Shown here: positions 16,946-25,321 of the stretch, one piece after another | How positions within the stretch are numbered: position 1 is the stretch's first letter | How the letters are laid out: every line of letters begins with the position of its first letter | Translations under genes and position numbers: made by a program | Origin: an uncultured Pelagibacteraceae bacterium | GTDB lineage: Bacteria > Pseudomonadota > Alphaproteobacteria > Pelagibacterales > Pelagibacteraceae | NCBI GenBank assembly: GCA_902589705.1 | Contig: CACITX010000002.1 | Location: 1-48,000 of the forward strand | Direction: 5' to 3' | Length of the DNA: 48,000 nt | Notes under the pieces: model-generated | Told to the model about the DNA's origin: nothing | The model's input: only the letters and a program-made list of their open reading frames with translations | Database searches by the model: none

Positions 16946-17203
16946 ATGAATAATTTTTTTGAAAGTATTTCTGCTAAATTAAAAAAAGAAATAGAGATTG
17001 AACAAATTAAGATTGTTGATAATTCACATAAACACGTCAAGCATAAATCATTTTCACCAGATAAATTTCACTTACACTTAAAAATTAAATCTTTGTATTT
17101 AAATTCACTTTCAAGAGTAACTGCTCAAAAAGAAGTAATGAAAGTTTTAAAAGATGAACTTTCAAGTAAAATACATGCTTTAGAAATTAGTATTGAGCAA
17201 TAA
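16946..17203 (+). CDS. BolA-family protein
   Basis: 85 residues with the BolA fold signature: a helix, VDNSHKHVKHK with its conserved histidines, FHLHLKI, a conserved Arg in LSRVTAQKEVMKVL and the C-terminal HALEISI. BolA proteins pair with monothiol glutaredoxins and bind Fe-S clusters, acting in iron-sulfur trafficking or transcription. It stands alone on the plus strand, divergent from the J-protein. It converges with aroB, and the last 17 bases of the two genes overlap. Which BolA subgroup (BolA, IbaG or BolA3-like) cannot be settled. Confidence 0.93.
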   Translation: MNNFFESISAKLKKEIEIEQIKIVDNSHKHVKHKSFSPDKFHLHLKIKSLYLNSLSRVTAQKEVMKVLKDELSSKIHALEISIEQ

Positions 17204-18299
17204 TTTGCGTCATTCTTTTTAAGTTTTTTAAAGATATCTTGTTTTGATTTGTTAAGGTTGTTTTGCCAATATGTTTTAATAAGATAAAATTTATTTTATC
17301 ATCATTATTTTTTTTATCATTTTTTAAGAATGGGAGAAGTTTATTTATTTCTTTTTTATTGGAATATCTTTTAAAAGTGTAATCTAAATTATTTTGAATA
17401 TAAATATTTTTAATTTCATTTAATGTCTTACTCGAACATAATTTTTTATAAACTGAAATTTTACTAGCTAATATCATACCAGATAAAACCGCTTCTCCAT
17501 GAGTAGACATTTTTGAATAATTATTTTTGATTTCAATTGCATGAGCAAAAGTATGACCAAAATTTAAAGTCATTCTTAAATTCTTCTCGTTAGTGTCTCG
17601 CTTAACAAAAAACATTTTTATCTGGCAACTTTTTTTGATTGCGTAGATTAATTCCTTTTTTTTCTTATCTAATATTAATTTTGTATTCTTTTTCAACCAG
17701 TTAAAGAAATATTTATCTTTTATAATTGAATGTTTTAAAATTTCAGCATAGCCACAAATCATTTCTTTTCTTGGTAATGATTTTAAAAATGTAGTATCGA
17801 CTAATACTAATTTAGGCTGATAAAATGATCCTATTAGATTTTTACCGTGACTAGAATTTACTCCAGTTTTTCCACCAATAGATGAGTCTACTTGAGCTAA
17901 CAAAGTTGTTGGAATATTAATAAAATTTATTCCTCTCTTAAAAATACTAGCAACAAAAGAAGCCACGTCACCAGTGATACCTCCACCAAAAGCAATTATC
18001 AAATCTGAACGATTTAAATTTTTTGACAATAAAATATTTAATAATGAATATGTTTTGGTTAATGATTTATTTTTTTCACTAGCTAAAAATGGTAAAAAGG
18101 AAACCTCATAACCTTTCAATTTTTTCTTTAGCCTTTGTTTGTATTTTGAGGGTACATTTTTATCTACAATCACACCTACTTTTTTTGTTTTGGGACATAA
18201 TGTTCTAATTTTTTTTGGCAATAAATTAATTGAATTTTCGCCAATAAATATTGAATACTTTCCAGATTTATTTTGGAACTTAATTTCTTGATTTTTCAT
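17187..18299 (-). CDS. aroB: 3-Dehydroquinate synthase
   Basis: 370 residues. NAD-binding FGGGITGDVASFVASIFKRG, the GGKTGVNSSHGKNLIGSF substrate loop and the metal-binding GHTFAHAIE with the later MSTHGEAV histidine identify AroB. It converts DAHP to 3-dehydroquinate, the second shikimate pathway step. The start overlaps the aroK 3' end by 20 bases, giving an aroK-aroB operon as in many bacteria. Its 3' end overlaps bolA convergently by 17 bases, so their mRNAs are antisense at the ends. All expected active-site segments are present. Confidence 0.97.
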   Translation of the reverse strand: MKNQEIKFQNKSGKYSIFIGENSINLLPKKIRTLCPKTKKVGVIVDKNVPSKYKQRLKKKLKGYEVSFLPFLASEKNKSLTKTYSLLNILLSKNLNRSDLIIAFGGGITGDVASFVASIFKRGINFINIPTTLLAQVDSSIGGKTGVNSSHGKNLIGSFYQPKLVLVDTTFLKSLPRKEMICGYAEILKHSIIKDKYFFNWLKKNTKLILDKKKKELIYAIKKSCQIKMFFVKRDTNEKNLRMTLNFGHTFAHAIEIKNNYSKMSTHGEAVLSGMILASKISVYKKLCSSKTLNEIKNIYIQNNLDYTFKRYSNKKEINKLLPFLKNDKKNNDDKINFILLKHIGKTTLTNQNKISLKNLKRMTQIIAQY

Positions 18300-18795
18300 A
18301 AAAGTTTAAAATTTTTTCAATAATTTGTTTCAAGGTTAATTTTTTACATTTAATTCGGTAATCAGCCATATTGTAAAATTTTTTTCTCATAAAATAAATT
18401 TTTTTTATTGAATCATCAGTTTTTTCTTTTCCAAGCACAGGTCGGTTTTTACTTTTTTTTAATCTTTTTAACAATGTTTCAATTGGAACATCTAACCAAA
18501 AACTAATAGAGTTTTTTTTTGAGCATTGTCTTATAGAGGAATTTAAAAAAGCCCCGCCACCAAGTGAAATTACGGAGTTATCTTTTTTAAGCTCTTTTAT
18601 AGACTGTTGTATCTCAAGTTTTCTAAAATAATTTTCTCCCTTATTCTTAAATATTGAGCTTATAGACTCACCTTCTTGCTTTTCGATAATTTTGTCTATA
18701 TCTACGAAAACATAGTTTAATTTTTTTGCCAGTCTTTTACCTATAGTTGTTTTACCCACACCCATCATACCGGTCAAAGTAAGGTTTTTTTCCAT
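18280..18795 (-). CDS. aroK: Shikimate kinase
   Basis: 171 residues with Walker A GMMGVGKT at 9-16, the shikimate-binding DIDKIIE segment near 32-38, the FRKLE arginine, SLGGGAFL with the GGG motif and the NRPVL lid arginine. It phosphorylates shikimate at the 3-OH using ATP. Length is normal for stand-alone enzymes. It is first of the aroK-aroB pair and divergent from the small membrane-protein gene at 18868. Confidence 0.97.
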   Translation of the reverse strand: MEKNLTLTGMMGVGKTTIGKRLAKKLNYVFVDIDKIIEKQEGESISSIFKNKGENYFRKLEIQQSIKELKKDNSVISLGGGAFLNSSIRQCSKKNSISFWLDVPIETLLKRLKKSKNRPVLGKEKTDDSIKKIYFMRKKFYNMADYRIKCKKLTLKQIIEKILNFYEKSRN

Positions 18796-18867
18796 TTTAT
18801 ATAATTTTTACGATTTGATTTTTCATAATTATGTCTTATTTATTGAGTTTAAATAAATTCAAACAGT
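18796..18867. promoter_or_regulatory. Divergent intergenic region upstream of aroK and the 18868 gene
   Basis: A 72-bp AT-rich gap between divergent starts. It should contain promoters for aroK-aroB and for the run leading to def-fmt-truA. No specific boxes, operator palindromes or structured leader could be singled out from the uniform A/T background. Confidence 0.35.
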
Positions 18868-19047
18868 ATGCAACTTAAATACAACAGACAACCTAAAATT
18901 GGAAACACACTATTTAGAATTTTAATTAAAACAATTTTACTGATTGTTGTAATAATTTTTTCAATTTTCTTAATTGAAAAAATCAAATTTCCAAGCCCTG
19001 AAAAAAAATTTAATATTGATGTGACTAATGAGATTAAAAAACTTTAA
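18868..19047 (+). CDS. Small single-span membrane protein, unknown function
   Basis: An ATG-to-TAA frame of 59 residues. A basic N-terminus (QLKYNRQPKIGN) precedes one strongly hydrophobic helix (about residues 15-37, ending FSIFLIEK), then a short polar tail. The charge pattern predicts an N-in bitopic protein. It overlaps the signal-peptide gene starting at 19028 by 20 bases, an overlap length common among real pairs in this window. It fills what would otherwise be a long leader. I do not recognise a family, and the call rests on composition, position and overlap. Confidence 0.6.
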   Translation: MQLKYNRQPKIGNTLFRILIKTILLIVVIIFSIFLIEKIKFPSPEKKFNIDVTNEIKKL

Positions 19048-20764
19048 CTATTCTATTAGCTTATTAGTTTTTTTTTTATCTTCTTCTTTTTTGTGGGGTG
19101 AAGAAAAAATAGATATTTGGAAAAACAATACAAATAATAATATCGAGACTTCTAATTCTTCAAACAAAGAAATTCAAGAGATTGATAACACAAAAGTCTC
19201 TAATGTAATTAAGAGTTCAGAAAAAATAGAAATTCAAGAAGGAAACGAAATCGTATCAAAGGAAAGAAATGTTTTTGGAATTTTTCAACCTGCAGATTAT
19301 AATTTTGATTTAAATATGTGGTCTAATACAAAAGCTGAAGATTTAAGATCAAGCTTAAAAAGACTGAATAAAATTAATCTTTCAAAATCATCTGCAGAAA
19401 TTTTAGAAATTGTTTTATTTTCATTTTCTTACCCACCACAAGGAATGACTGAAAAAGAATTTGTAAATTTAAAAATAGACTGGTTAATTAAAAATGATAG
19501 GAATGAATTAATCGAAAGCTTTTTAAAACAAAACCAAGATTTTGAAAGTAAAGGTAAAGCTGTTCAGTTTTTAGTTGATAAAAATATTGCTAGTGCAAAT
19601 ATAAAAGATGGTTGCGACAAGATTCAATTCATAGATGCCAAAATTAAGGATCCATACTTAGAAAAATTTAAGATTTACTGCTTAGTATTCAATAAAAAAA
19701 ATTCTCAGGCTCGACTTTTATTGGATCTTTTACGTGAACAAAATTTATCAAGCAAATTTTATGATGATAAAATAAATTTTCTTTTAGGTATATCAGAAAA
19801 GACAGATAACAAAATTAATGAAAAAAATCTTCTAAATTTTTATCTCTCAAGCATTACAATCCCGAATTTTAAATATGAACCAACACCAAAAACAAAACCA
19901 GAGATTTGGAGATATTTAAATGCAGCAAATCTAATAAAACTAGATGATGCCACGAATAAAGAAAAAATAAAAGAATTAGAAATTGCAGCTAACAATAATA
20001 AATTAGATAAAAAGTTGATTTTTGAATTTTATAAACAGGTTCCATTCAATCTAAATAATTTGGTTAATGCAAAAAATAATTACCAAACTTTTGATGAAAG
20101 CGATGCAAGAGCATTAATTTATCAAAAATACTTACTCTCTGAGTCTAATGAAAACAAAATGGATTATTTATTTCTTTTAGAGGATTTGTTCAAAAAATCT
20201 GCTTTAAACAATGTCTACCCAAAGTTTCTTAGCGAACAAATTGAAGAAATTGGAGTTAAAAATCTCCCAGAAAAATATCAAGAAGCAGCGCAAAGCAGAA
20301 TTTTAACTGAAACTAATTTGTTAGAAGGAAAAATTAAATACAATGACAAAATTTTACATCAATCTAAAATATTGAAATATTTTGTTGAAAAAGAGGACAA
20401 AAAAAAAGTTCAAAAAGATATAGATAAAATTTTTAAAAAAATTTTAAAAAACAAAAAATATTTTATATCAGCAAAAGACCTAGCCTTAGCAGATGCACTT
20501 GTTAATGATGGATTTTCTTTACCCGATAATTTTAAGTATGAGGAGTTATCAAAAAAATTTGAAATACCAGATAATTTGTTAAAATTAATTGATAATGAAC
20601 AAAAAGCATTTTTAAGTTTAAAAATTGTTGAAATTATTGGTGAAGACGAAATTTACCAGCTAGATCCTGAAACAATATACTTTTTAACAAATCTATTAAA
20701 TAAGATGAATTTAGTAGCTATCAGAAATAAAGTTATAATTTCAGCGTTTCCTGAAAGAGTATAA
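19028..20764 (+). CDS. Secreted protein of unknown function upstream of def
   Basis: 578 residues. A signal peptide is clear (MRLKNFNYSISLLVFFLSSSFLWG, cleavage probably near residue 24). An Asn/Ser/Lys-rich linker follows to about residue 75, then a long, mainly alpha-helical region without transmembrane spans. It is likely periplasmic. I see no catalytic motif or named domain. Its stop is three bases before def, so it is probably cotranscribed with def-fmt-truA, though that does not reveal its function. The 20-base overlap with the preceding 59-residue membrane protein suggests the two act together. Confidence 0.75.
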   Translation: MRLKNFNYSISLLVFFLSSSFLWGEEKIDIWKNNTNNNIETSNSSNKEIQEIDNTKVSNVIKSSEKIEIQEGNEIVSKERNVFGIFQPADYNFDLNMWSNTKAEDLRSSLKRLNKINLSKSSAEILEIVLFSFSYPPQGMTEKEFVNLKIDWLIKNDRNELIESFLKQNQDFESKGKAVQFLVDKNIASANIKDGCDKIQFIDAKIKDPYLEKFKIYCLVFNKKNSQARLLLDLLREQNLSSKFYDDKINFLLGISEKTDNKINEKNLLNFYLSSITIPNFKYEPTPKTKPEIWRYLNAANLIKLDDATNKEKIKELEIAANNNKLDKKLIFEFYKQVPFNLNNLVNAKNNYQTFDESDARALIYQKYLLSESNENKMDYLFLLEDLFKKSALNNVYPKFLSEQIEEIGVKNLPEKYQEAAQSRILTETNLLEGKIKYNDKILHQSKILKYFVEKEDKKKVQKDIDKIFKKILKNKKYFISAKDLALADALVNDGFSLPDNFKYEELSKKFEIPDNLLKLIDNEQKAFLSLKIVEIIGEDEIYQLDPETIYFLTNLLNKMNLVAIRNKVIISAFPERV

Positions 20765-20767
20765 ACA

Positions 20768-21292
20768 ATGTCAATAAGAAAAGTTATTATTGAACCAGAT
20801 CCTATTTTACGAAAAAAAAGTGAGTTATTATATCAAGTTAACAATGATACTAGAAAACTATTAGATGACATGCTTAAAACTATGTACGCAGCGCCTGGTA
20901 TCGGTTTAGCTGCAGTACAGATTGGCATTCTTAAACGAATTATAGTAATAGATATTTCAAAAAAAGAGGAAAAAAAAAACCCAATTTTTCTCATCAATCC
21001 TGAAATCATATTTCAATCAAAAGAAACCTCAATATATGAGGAAGGATGTTTATCACTACCAGGCCACTTTGCAGAAATTGAAAGACCGGCTAAATGTAAA
21101 GTTAAATATATTGATTACAATGAGAAGGAAGCCGAACTAGAAGCCGAAGGATTACTGTCAACTTGTATTCAGCATGAAATTGATCACTTAAATGGAATTC
21201 TATTTATAGATTATCTGTCTAAATTAAAAAAAGATATGATAATAAAAAAATTAAAAAAACAAAAGAAAGAACTAGATAAAGTGATATTATAA
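20768..21292 (+). CDS. def: Peptide deformylase
   Basis: 174 residues with the three deformylase motifs: GIGLAAVQ (Gln51), EGCLSLPG (Cys94) and QHEIDH (His136, Glu137, His140). The Cys and two His hold the catalytic metal, usually Fe2+. It removes the N-formyl group from nascent proteins. It lies between the unknown secreted protein and fmt, the enzyme that adds the formyl group to initiator tRNA, a standard def-fmt pair. The C-terminal tail is lysine rich, as expected in this genome. Confidence 0.98.
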   Translation: MSIRKVIIEPDPILRKKSELLYQVNNDTRKLLDDMLKTMYAAPGIGLAAVQIGILKRIIVIDISKKEEKKNPIFLINPEIIFQSKETSIYEEGCLSLPGHFAEIERPAKCKVKYIDYNEKEAELEAEGLLSTCIQHEIDHLNGILFIDYLSKLKKDMIIKKLKKQKKELDKVIL

Positions 21293-21297
21293 ACTTA

Positions 21298-22221
21298 ATG
21301 TCATTTAAAATTGTTTTCATGGGCACTCCAAGTTTTTCTGTTCCTATATTAAAAGCAATAAACAATTCAAATCATAAAATTATAGAAGTATATTCTCAAC
21401 CTCCTAATAAAAAAAATAGGGGTTTGAAAGTTCAAAATTCTGCAGTCCATGATTATGCTGAGAAATTAAATATTTCAGTAAGATGTCCTGTTAAACTGGA
21501 TGAAGAAAGTGAAATAAATCATTTAAAAAAATTAAAACCTGATCTAGTTGTAGTTGTTGCCTATGGTAAAATTTTACCAGAAAAACTATTAAATATTAAA
21601 AATTTAATTTTTTTAAATATACATGCATCTTTATTACCTAGATGGAGGGGCGCAGCACCAATTCAAAGAGCTATTATGAAAGGAGACAAAGAAACGGGAA
21701 TTTCTATAATGAAAATTGTTCCTAAGCTTGATGCAGGGCCTGTTTTAATACAATCAAAGTTGTCAATTGATAACGAAATCAACTATGAGCAATTAAGTGA
21801 AAAAATGTCAAATCTAGGAGCAAAATTAATAATCGATGCACTAGAATTAATTAAAAATAATAAAGCAAATTTTACTCCACAAGATGAATCAAAAGTTATT
21901 TATGCAAAAAAAATTGAAAAGATTGAGTCCAAAATAAACTGGAATGAAAGCGCAGAAGAAATTTTAGCTAAAATTAGAGCTTTTTATCCAAATCCAGGAA
22001 ATTGGTTTGAACTTAATGGTGCAAGAATTAAAATTATTAAGGCTTTGGAAGTAGAAAGGACTGGAAAAGTAGGAGCAGTGATTGATGATAATAAAATGAT
22101 AATTGCATGTAAAAAAAATGCTTTACAGATTTTAGAGCTTAAAAAAGAAGGAAAAAAATTAATGAAAGCTAATGAGTTTTTAAAAGGAAATAAAATAAAA
22201 ATTGGTCAAATCTTGGGTTAA
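21298..22221 (+). CDS. fmt: Methionyl-tRNA formyltransferase
   Basis: 307 residues. The N-terminal formyltransferase domain begins IVFMGTPSFSVPIL and contains the catalytic Asn-His-Asp set: LNIHASLLPRWRGAAPIQRAI and the downstream PKLDAGPV. The C-terminal domain that grips initiator tRNA starts near residue 205. It formylates Met-tRNA(fMet) with 10-formyl-tetrahydrofolate. It is in the def-fmt-truA run; its TAA lies one base before the truA ATG. Confidence 0.98.
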   Translation: MSFKIVFMGTPSFSVPILKAINNSNHKIIEVYSQPPNKKNRGLKVQNSAVHDYAEKLNISVRCPVKLDEESEINHLKKLKPDLVVVVAYGKILPEKLLNIKNLIFLNIHASLLPRWRGAAPIQRAIMKGDKETGISIMKIVPKLDAGPVLIQSKLSIDNEINYEQLSEKMSNLGAKLIIDALELIKNNKANFTPQDESKVIYAKKIEKIESKINWNESAEEILAKIRAFYPNPGNWFELNGARIKIIKALEVERTGKVGAVIDDNKMIIACKKNALQILELKKEGKKLMKANEFLKGNKIKIGQILG

Positions 22222-22222
22222 G

Positions 22223-22963
22223 ATGTTTAATTATTTAATTAAAATAGAGTACGAGGGTACAAATTTTGTGGGGTGGCAGAGTCAAAAAAATGGTAAATCA
22301 ATTCAAGATACAATTGAATTTGTATTAAAAAAAATTCTAAAAACTAAAATAAGAATTATTGGAGCTGGAAGAACAGATAAAGGGGTACATGCATTCTCAC
22401 AATACGCATCCTTTAAAGTAAAAGAAAAAATTGAAGGCAAAAGAGCTTTTTTAGAGTCTGCTAACCACTTCTTAAAAAATAAATTAATTTCTATTTTAGA
22501 TATAAAAAAAAAATCAGATAATTTTCATGCAAGACATAGTGCTAAATTAAGAACTTATGAATATTTAATCACCAATAGAGAAGGCAGCCTATCAATAAAT
22601 AAAAATAGAACGTGGCATGTAAAAGAAAAATTAAACTTAAAATTATTCAAAAAGGGAGCAAAATTATTAGAGGGAACTCATAATTTTTCAACATTTAGAG
22701 CGGCTAGTTGTTCAGCAAAATCTCCTATAAAAAAAATGAATATTATTAAAATATGGAAAACAAATGATATTATAAAAATTAGATTTTACTCACAATCTTT
22801 TCTCCAAAACCAAGTAAGATCTATGGTAGGTTGTTTAAAGTATCTTGCTTCAAATAAGTGGAGCTTTGATGATTTTAAAAAAGCATTTAAATCCAAAAAA
22901 AGATCAAATTGTGCACCACCAGCTCCAGCTTGCGGATTATATCTCTATGATATCAAATATTAA
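22223..22963 (+). CDS. truA: tRNA pseudouridine(38-40) synthase TruA
   Basis: I use ATG 22223 (246 residues, MFNYLIKIEYEG); the TTG at 22202 would only add a shadow of the fmt end. The catalytic Asp is Asp52 in GAGRTDKGVHAF. Later RTYEYLI and FSQSFLQNQVRSMVG-like segments are typical of TruA. It modifies U38-U40 in the anticodon stem of several tRNAs. It ends the def-fmt-truA operon. The next gene is convergent with a 75-bp AT-rich gap in which no clear terminator hairpin was found. Confidence 0.97.
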   Translation: MFNYLIKIEYEGTNFVGWQSQKNGKSIQDTIEFVLKKILKTKIRIIGAGRTDKGVHAFSQYASFKVKEKIEGKRAFLESANHFLKNKLISILDIKKKSDNFHARHSAKLRTYEYLITNREGSLSINKNRTWHVKEKLNLKLFKKGAKLLEGTHNFSTFRAASCSAKSPIKKMNIIKIWKTNDIIKIRFYSQSFLQNQVRSMVGCLKYLASNKWSFDDFKKAFKSKKRSNCAPPAPACGLYLYDIKY

Positions 22964-23038
22964 TTAAATTTTTTTTCTTTATTATATTTTGATTTAATTG
23001 CATCTACAAAATTTTAAGATTACCATTAGTTCTCTCTT

Positions 23039-23740
23039 TTATTTCAAATAATATTTTTTTAAAATTTTAATCAAATAGTGTTTATTAAAATTTATGAAAT
23101 AACTATTTTTTAAATTAAAGTAATTTTTATTAAATTTTTTTTTCTTATAAAGTGCTTTTTTTTGTAAAATTTTTTCAAAAGTTTTAACAATTTCTTCAGA
23201 TTTATAAAAAGTTCTGTTTAATAAATTTAGAGTTTTTTGCTTTTTGTAATATTTTTTTATTAATATGATACTTTTTTTTATTGCATCATCTATATCAAGA
23301 ATATTTCTTTTTGTGTTTTCAAAGAGAAAAAAGGGCTTATCATTATTTATTTTTTCGAAAAAAAAGTTAGTAAGTGTATTTGGATTCTTATTTTTACCAA
23401 TTATCTCCGGTAGTCGAATTATCAAGTATGTATTTTTTGATCTTCTAATAATATTTTCAATTATAATTTTGTTTTTGACATAAGGCTTATTCTTTCTAGA
23501 TTTATCCAAAATAGAATAGGTGCTTATATAAACTATTTGTTTAGTATTAGATTTTAAAAATTCTTTAATTTTATCAATTTCTTTTTTTAAATTTTTTTTA
23601 TTTTTTTCTAAGGAATTAGAAATTCCTGATGCATATATAGCAACATTATATTTTTTATAATCTAATAAATTTTTCTTAAATTTTTTAGCAAGAAATCCTG
23701 ACCCTATAATATTTTTTTCTTTTTCTTTTTTATTCGCCAT
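23039..23740 (-). CDS. Divergent NAD-dependent epimerase/dehydratase-like protein
   Basis: Taken from ATG 23740 (233 residues), because the Rossmann strand with GSGFLAKK begins at once after it. The further 16 upstream codons overlap the SET gene in another frame. A possible catalytic pair is YVKNK (Y-x3-K) preceded by a serine/threonine segment YISTYSIL, as in extended short-chain dehydrogenases, and IIRLPEIIGK matches the usual RxxxxxG region. The protein is extremely lysine and asparagine rich and short for the family (usually about 300). The substrate is unknown, probably a nucleotide sugar. It is the last gene of the long rpmH-led run and overlaps the SET gene by 37 bases. Confidence 0.65.
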   Translation of the reverse strand: MANKKEKEKNIIGSGFLAKKFKKNLLDYKKYNVAIYASGISNSLEKNKKNLKKEIDKIKEFLKSNTKQIVYISTYSILDKSRKNKPYVKNKIIIENIIRRSKNTYLIIRLPEIIGKNKNPNTLTNFFFEKINNDKPFFLFENTKRNILDIDDAIKKSIILIKKYYKKQKTLNLLNRTFYKSEEIVKTFEKILQKKALYKKKKFNKNYFNLKNSYFINFNKHYLIKILKKYYLK

Positions 23741-24162
23741 CTTGACCCTTCTCTTATTATATAGCCGCAGCAGTTTCGAGATCTGCATCTACAAGGATAA
23801 TTTTTATAATCTTCATCAAAACTAAATCCATAATCATAAGAAAATTCTTCATCTTTTTTTATATCTTTAATTGCATAAACCCAAATCTTTAAACCAGTTC
23901 CTGTGACTTCACAATTGGGATCGCAAGAGTGATTTATTAACCTTGCAGTGTTAAATTTAAAATCTCCATCAAGATCGTACCTTTTATTTAAATTGAAAAG
24001 ATAAATCGCTTTATTGTTGTCATACTTGGGATTTTCCTCTGATTCCTTTCTAGTAATAACTTTACCTTTATACTCAATTACACGAGTTCCTTTTTTTATA
24101 TCTCTAGACGCATAAAGTCCTAATCTATCAATTTTTGATTTTCTAACTCTATAAAGCTTCAC
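23704..24162 (-). CDS. SET-domain protein-lysine methyltransferase
   Basis: 152 residues from GTG 24162, which overlaps the dapE stop as GTGA. An ATG at 24231 would extend it 23 codons into dapE with no SET homology. The fold is complete: LGLYASRDIKKGT opens it, NTARLINHSCDPNCEV is the SAM-binding NHSCxPN motif, EEFSYDYGF holds the catalytic Tyr, and a post-SET cysteine cluster PCRCRSRNCCGYI follows. Bacterial SET proteins methylate lysines of ribosomal or DNA-binding proteins in the few studied cases; the target here is unknown. The strong likeness to eukaryotic SET/post-SET proteins suggests ancient transfer or broad conservation. Its lysine-rich C-terminus overlaps the next gene. Confidence 0.88.
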   Translation of the reverse strand: MKLYRVRKSKIDRLGLYASRDIKKGTRVIEYKGKVITRKESEENPKYDNNKAIYLFNLNKRYDLDGDFKFNTARLINHSCDPNCEVTGTGLKIWVYAIKDIKKDEEFSYDYGFSFDEDYKNYPCRCRSRNCCGYIIREGSRWRIKKKKKKIL

Positions 24163-25313
24163 GAAAAATAATTCTCGAGGATATTTTGATAAATTTTTGT
24201 CAGATTTTTTAAATCTTTTAAAGAAACACATTCGTCAACTTTATGCATTGTTTTATTAACTAAACCAAATTCAAGACATGGAGCAATTTTTTTTATGAAT
24301 CTTGCGTCAGAAGTTCCACCGGTTGTAGAAAATTTAGGTTTTATTTTAGTTACCTTTTTAATTATATTTCTAGCTACATAAATAGTTTTATTGGGTTTAG
24401 TAAGAAAAGACTCTCCATTAACATGAAAATCTATTAAAAATTTACATTTATTTTTTTTGCACAAATTTTTAACAATTGAATTAATTTTTTTCTTTAAACT
24501 GCGTGAGGAATGAAGATTATTAAATCGAACATTAAACTGCGCTCTTGCCTTTGCTGGAATAACATTAGTAGCAGCATTATCAACATTTATCGATGTAATT
24601 TCTAAATTTGAAGGTTGAAAATTTTTGTTACCCTTGTCCAGCTTATGCTCATTAAGTTTTTTACATATTTTTACTAATGTATTTATAGGATTATTTGAAA
24701 GATGAGGGTAAGCAACATGCCCTTGCGAACCAGTAACAATAATAGTCCCAGATATGCTACCACGTCTGCCTATTTTTATCATTTCTCCAAGTTTATTAGG
24801 ATTTGTAGGCTCACCAACAATGCAAAAATCTATTCTCTCTTTTTTCTTTTTTAAATAGTCTACTACTTTTTTTGTTCCATTAATTGCGAGGGCTTCTTCA
24901 TCTCCAGTGATCAGAAAACTTATTGAACCATTAAATTTTTTTCTTTTTTTTAAGAATTTATCTACGGCTGATATAAAACAAGCTATGGAGCTTTTCATGT
25001 CATTAGCGCCTCTACCAATTAAATGATTGTTTTTAATTAGCGGTCTAAAAGGACTTACAGTCCAATCTTTTAAATTTCCCGGCGGTACAACATCTGTATG
25101 ACCAGCGTAACATAAATTAGGACTTTTTTTTCCTAGTCTTGCATAAATATTTTTAATTGGCTTACTTATTTTATTTTTATCTTTAAATTCCAAAATCTTA
25201 CAATCAAATCCTAGCTTTTTTAATTGCTTTGCTACATATCCAATAGCTCCTGCATCTTTTGGCGTCACGCTTGGAAATTTAATAAGCTCTTTTGCTAATT
25301 TTAGTTCATTCAT
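24159..25313 (-). CDS. dapE: Succinyl-diaminopimelate desuccinylase
   Basis: 384 residues. Di-zinc M20-peptidase ligands are visible: GHTDVVPPG (His72, Asp74), GANDMKSS (Asp105), GDEEA (Glu139/140) and a C-terminal His in FGLVNKTMHKVDECV. It hydrolyses N-succinyl-LL-diaminopimelate in the lysine/DAP pathway, supplying peptidoglycan and lysine. It lies directly downstream of dapD, the enzyme two steps earlier, with eight bases between. Its TGA overlaps the GTG start of the SET-domain gene. Confidence 0.97.
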   Translation of the reverse strand: MNELKLAKELIKFPSVTPKDAGAIGYVAKQLKKLGFDCKILEFKDKNKISKPIKNIYARLGKKSPNLCYAGHTDVVPPGNLKDWTVSPFRPLIKNNHLIGRGANDMKSSIACFISAVDKFLKKRKKFNGSISFLITGDEEALAINGTKKVVDYLKKKKERIDFCIVGEPTNPNKLGEMIKIGRRGSISGTIIVTGSQGHVAYPHLSNNPINTLVKICKKLNEHKLDKGNKNFQPSNLEITSINVDNAATNVIPAKARAQFNVRFNNLHSSRSLKKKINSIVKNLCKKNKCKFLIDFHVNGESFLTKPNKTIYVARNIIKKVTKIKPKFSTTGGTSDARFIKKIAPCLEFGLVNKTMHKVDECVSLKDLKNLTKIYQNILENYFS

Positions 25314-25321
25314 GTTTTATA

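Noticed and set aside
22964-23038. Terminator between truA and the epimerase-like gene
   Set aside because: T-rich tracts exist but I found no stable hairpin; AT tracts are common by chance here.
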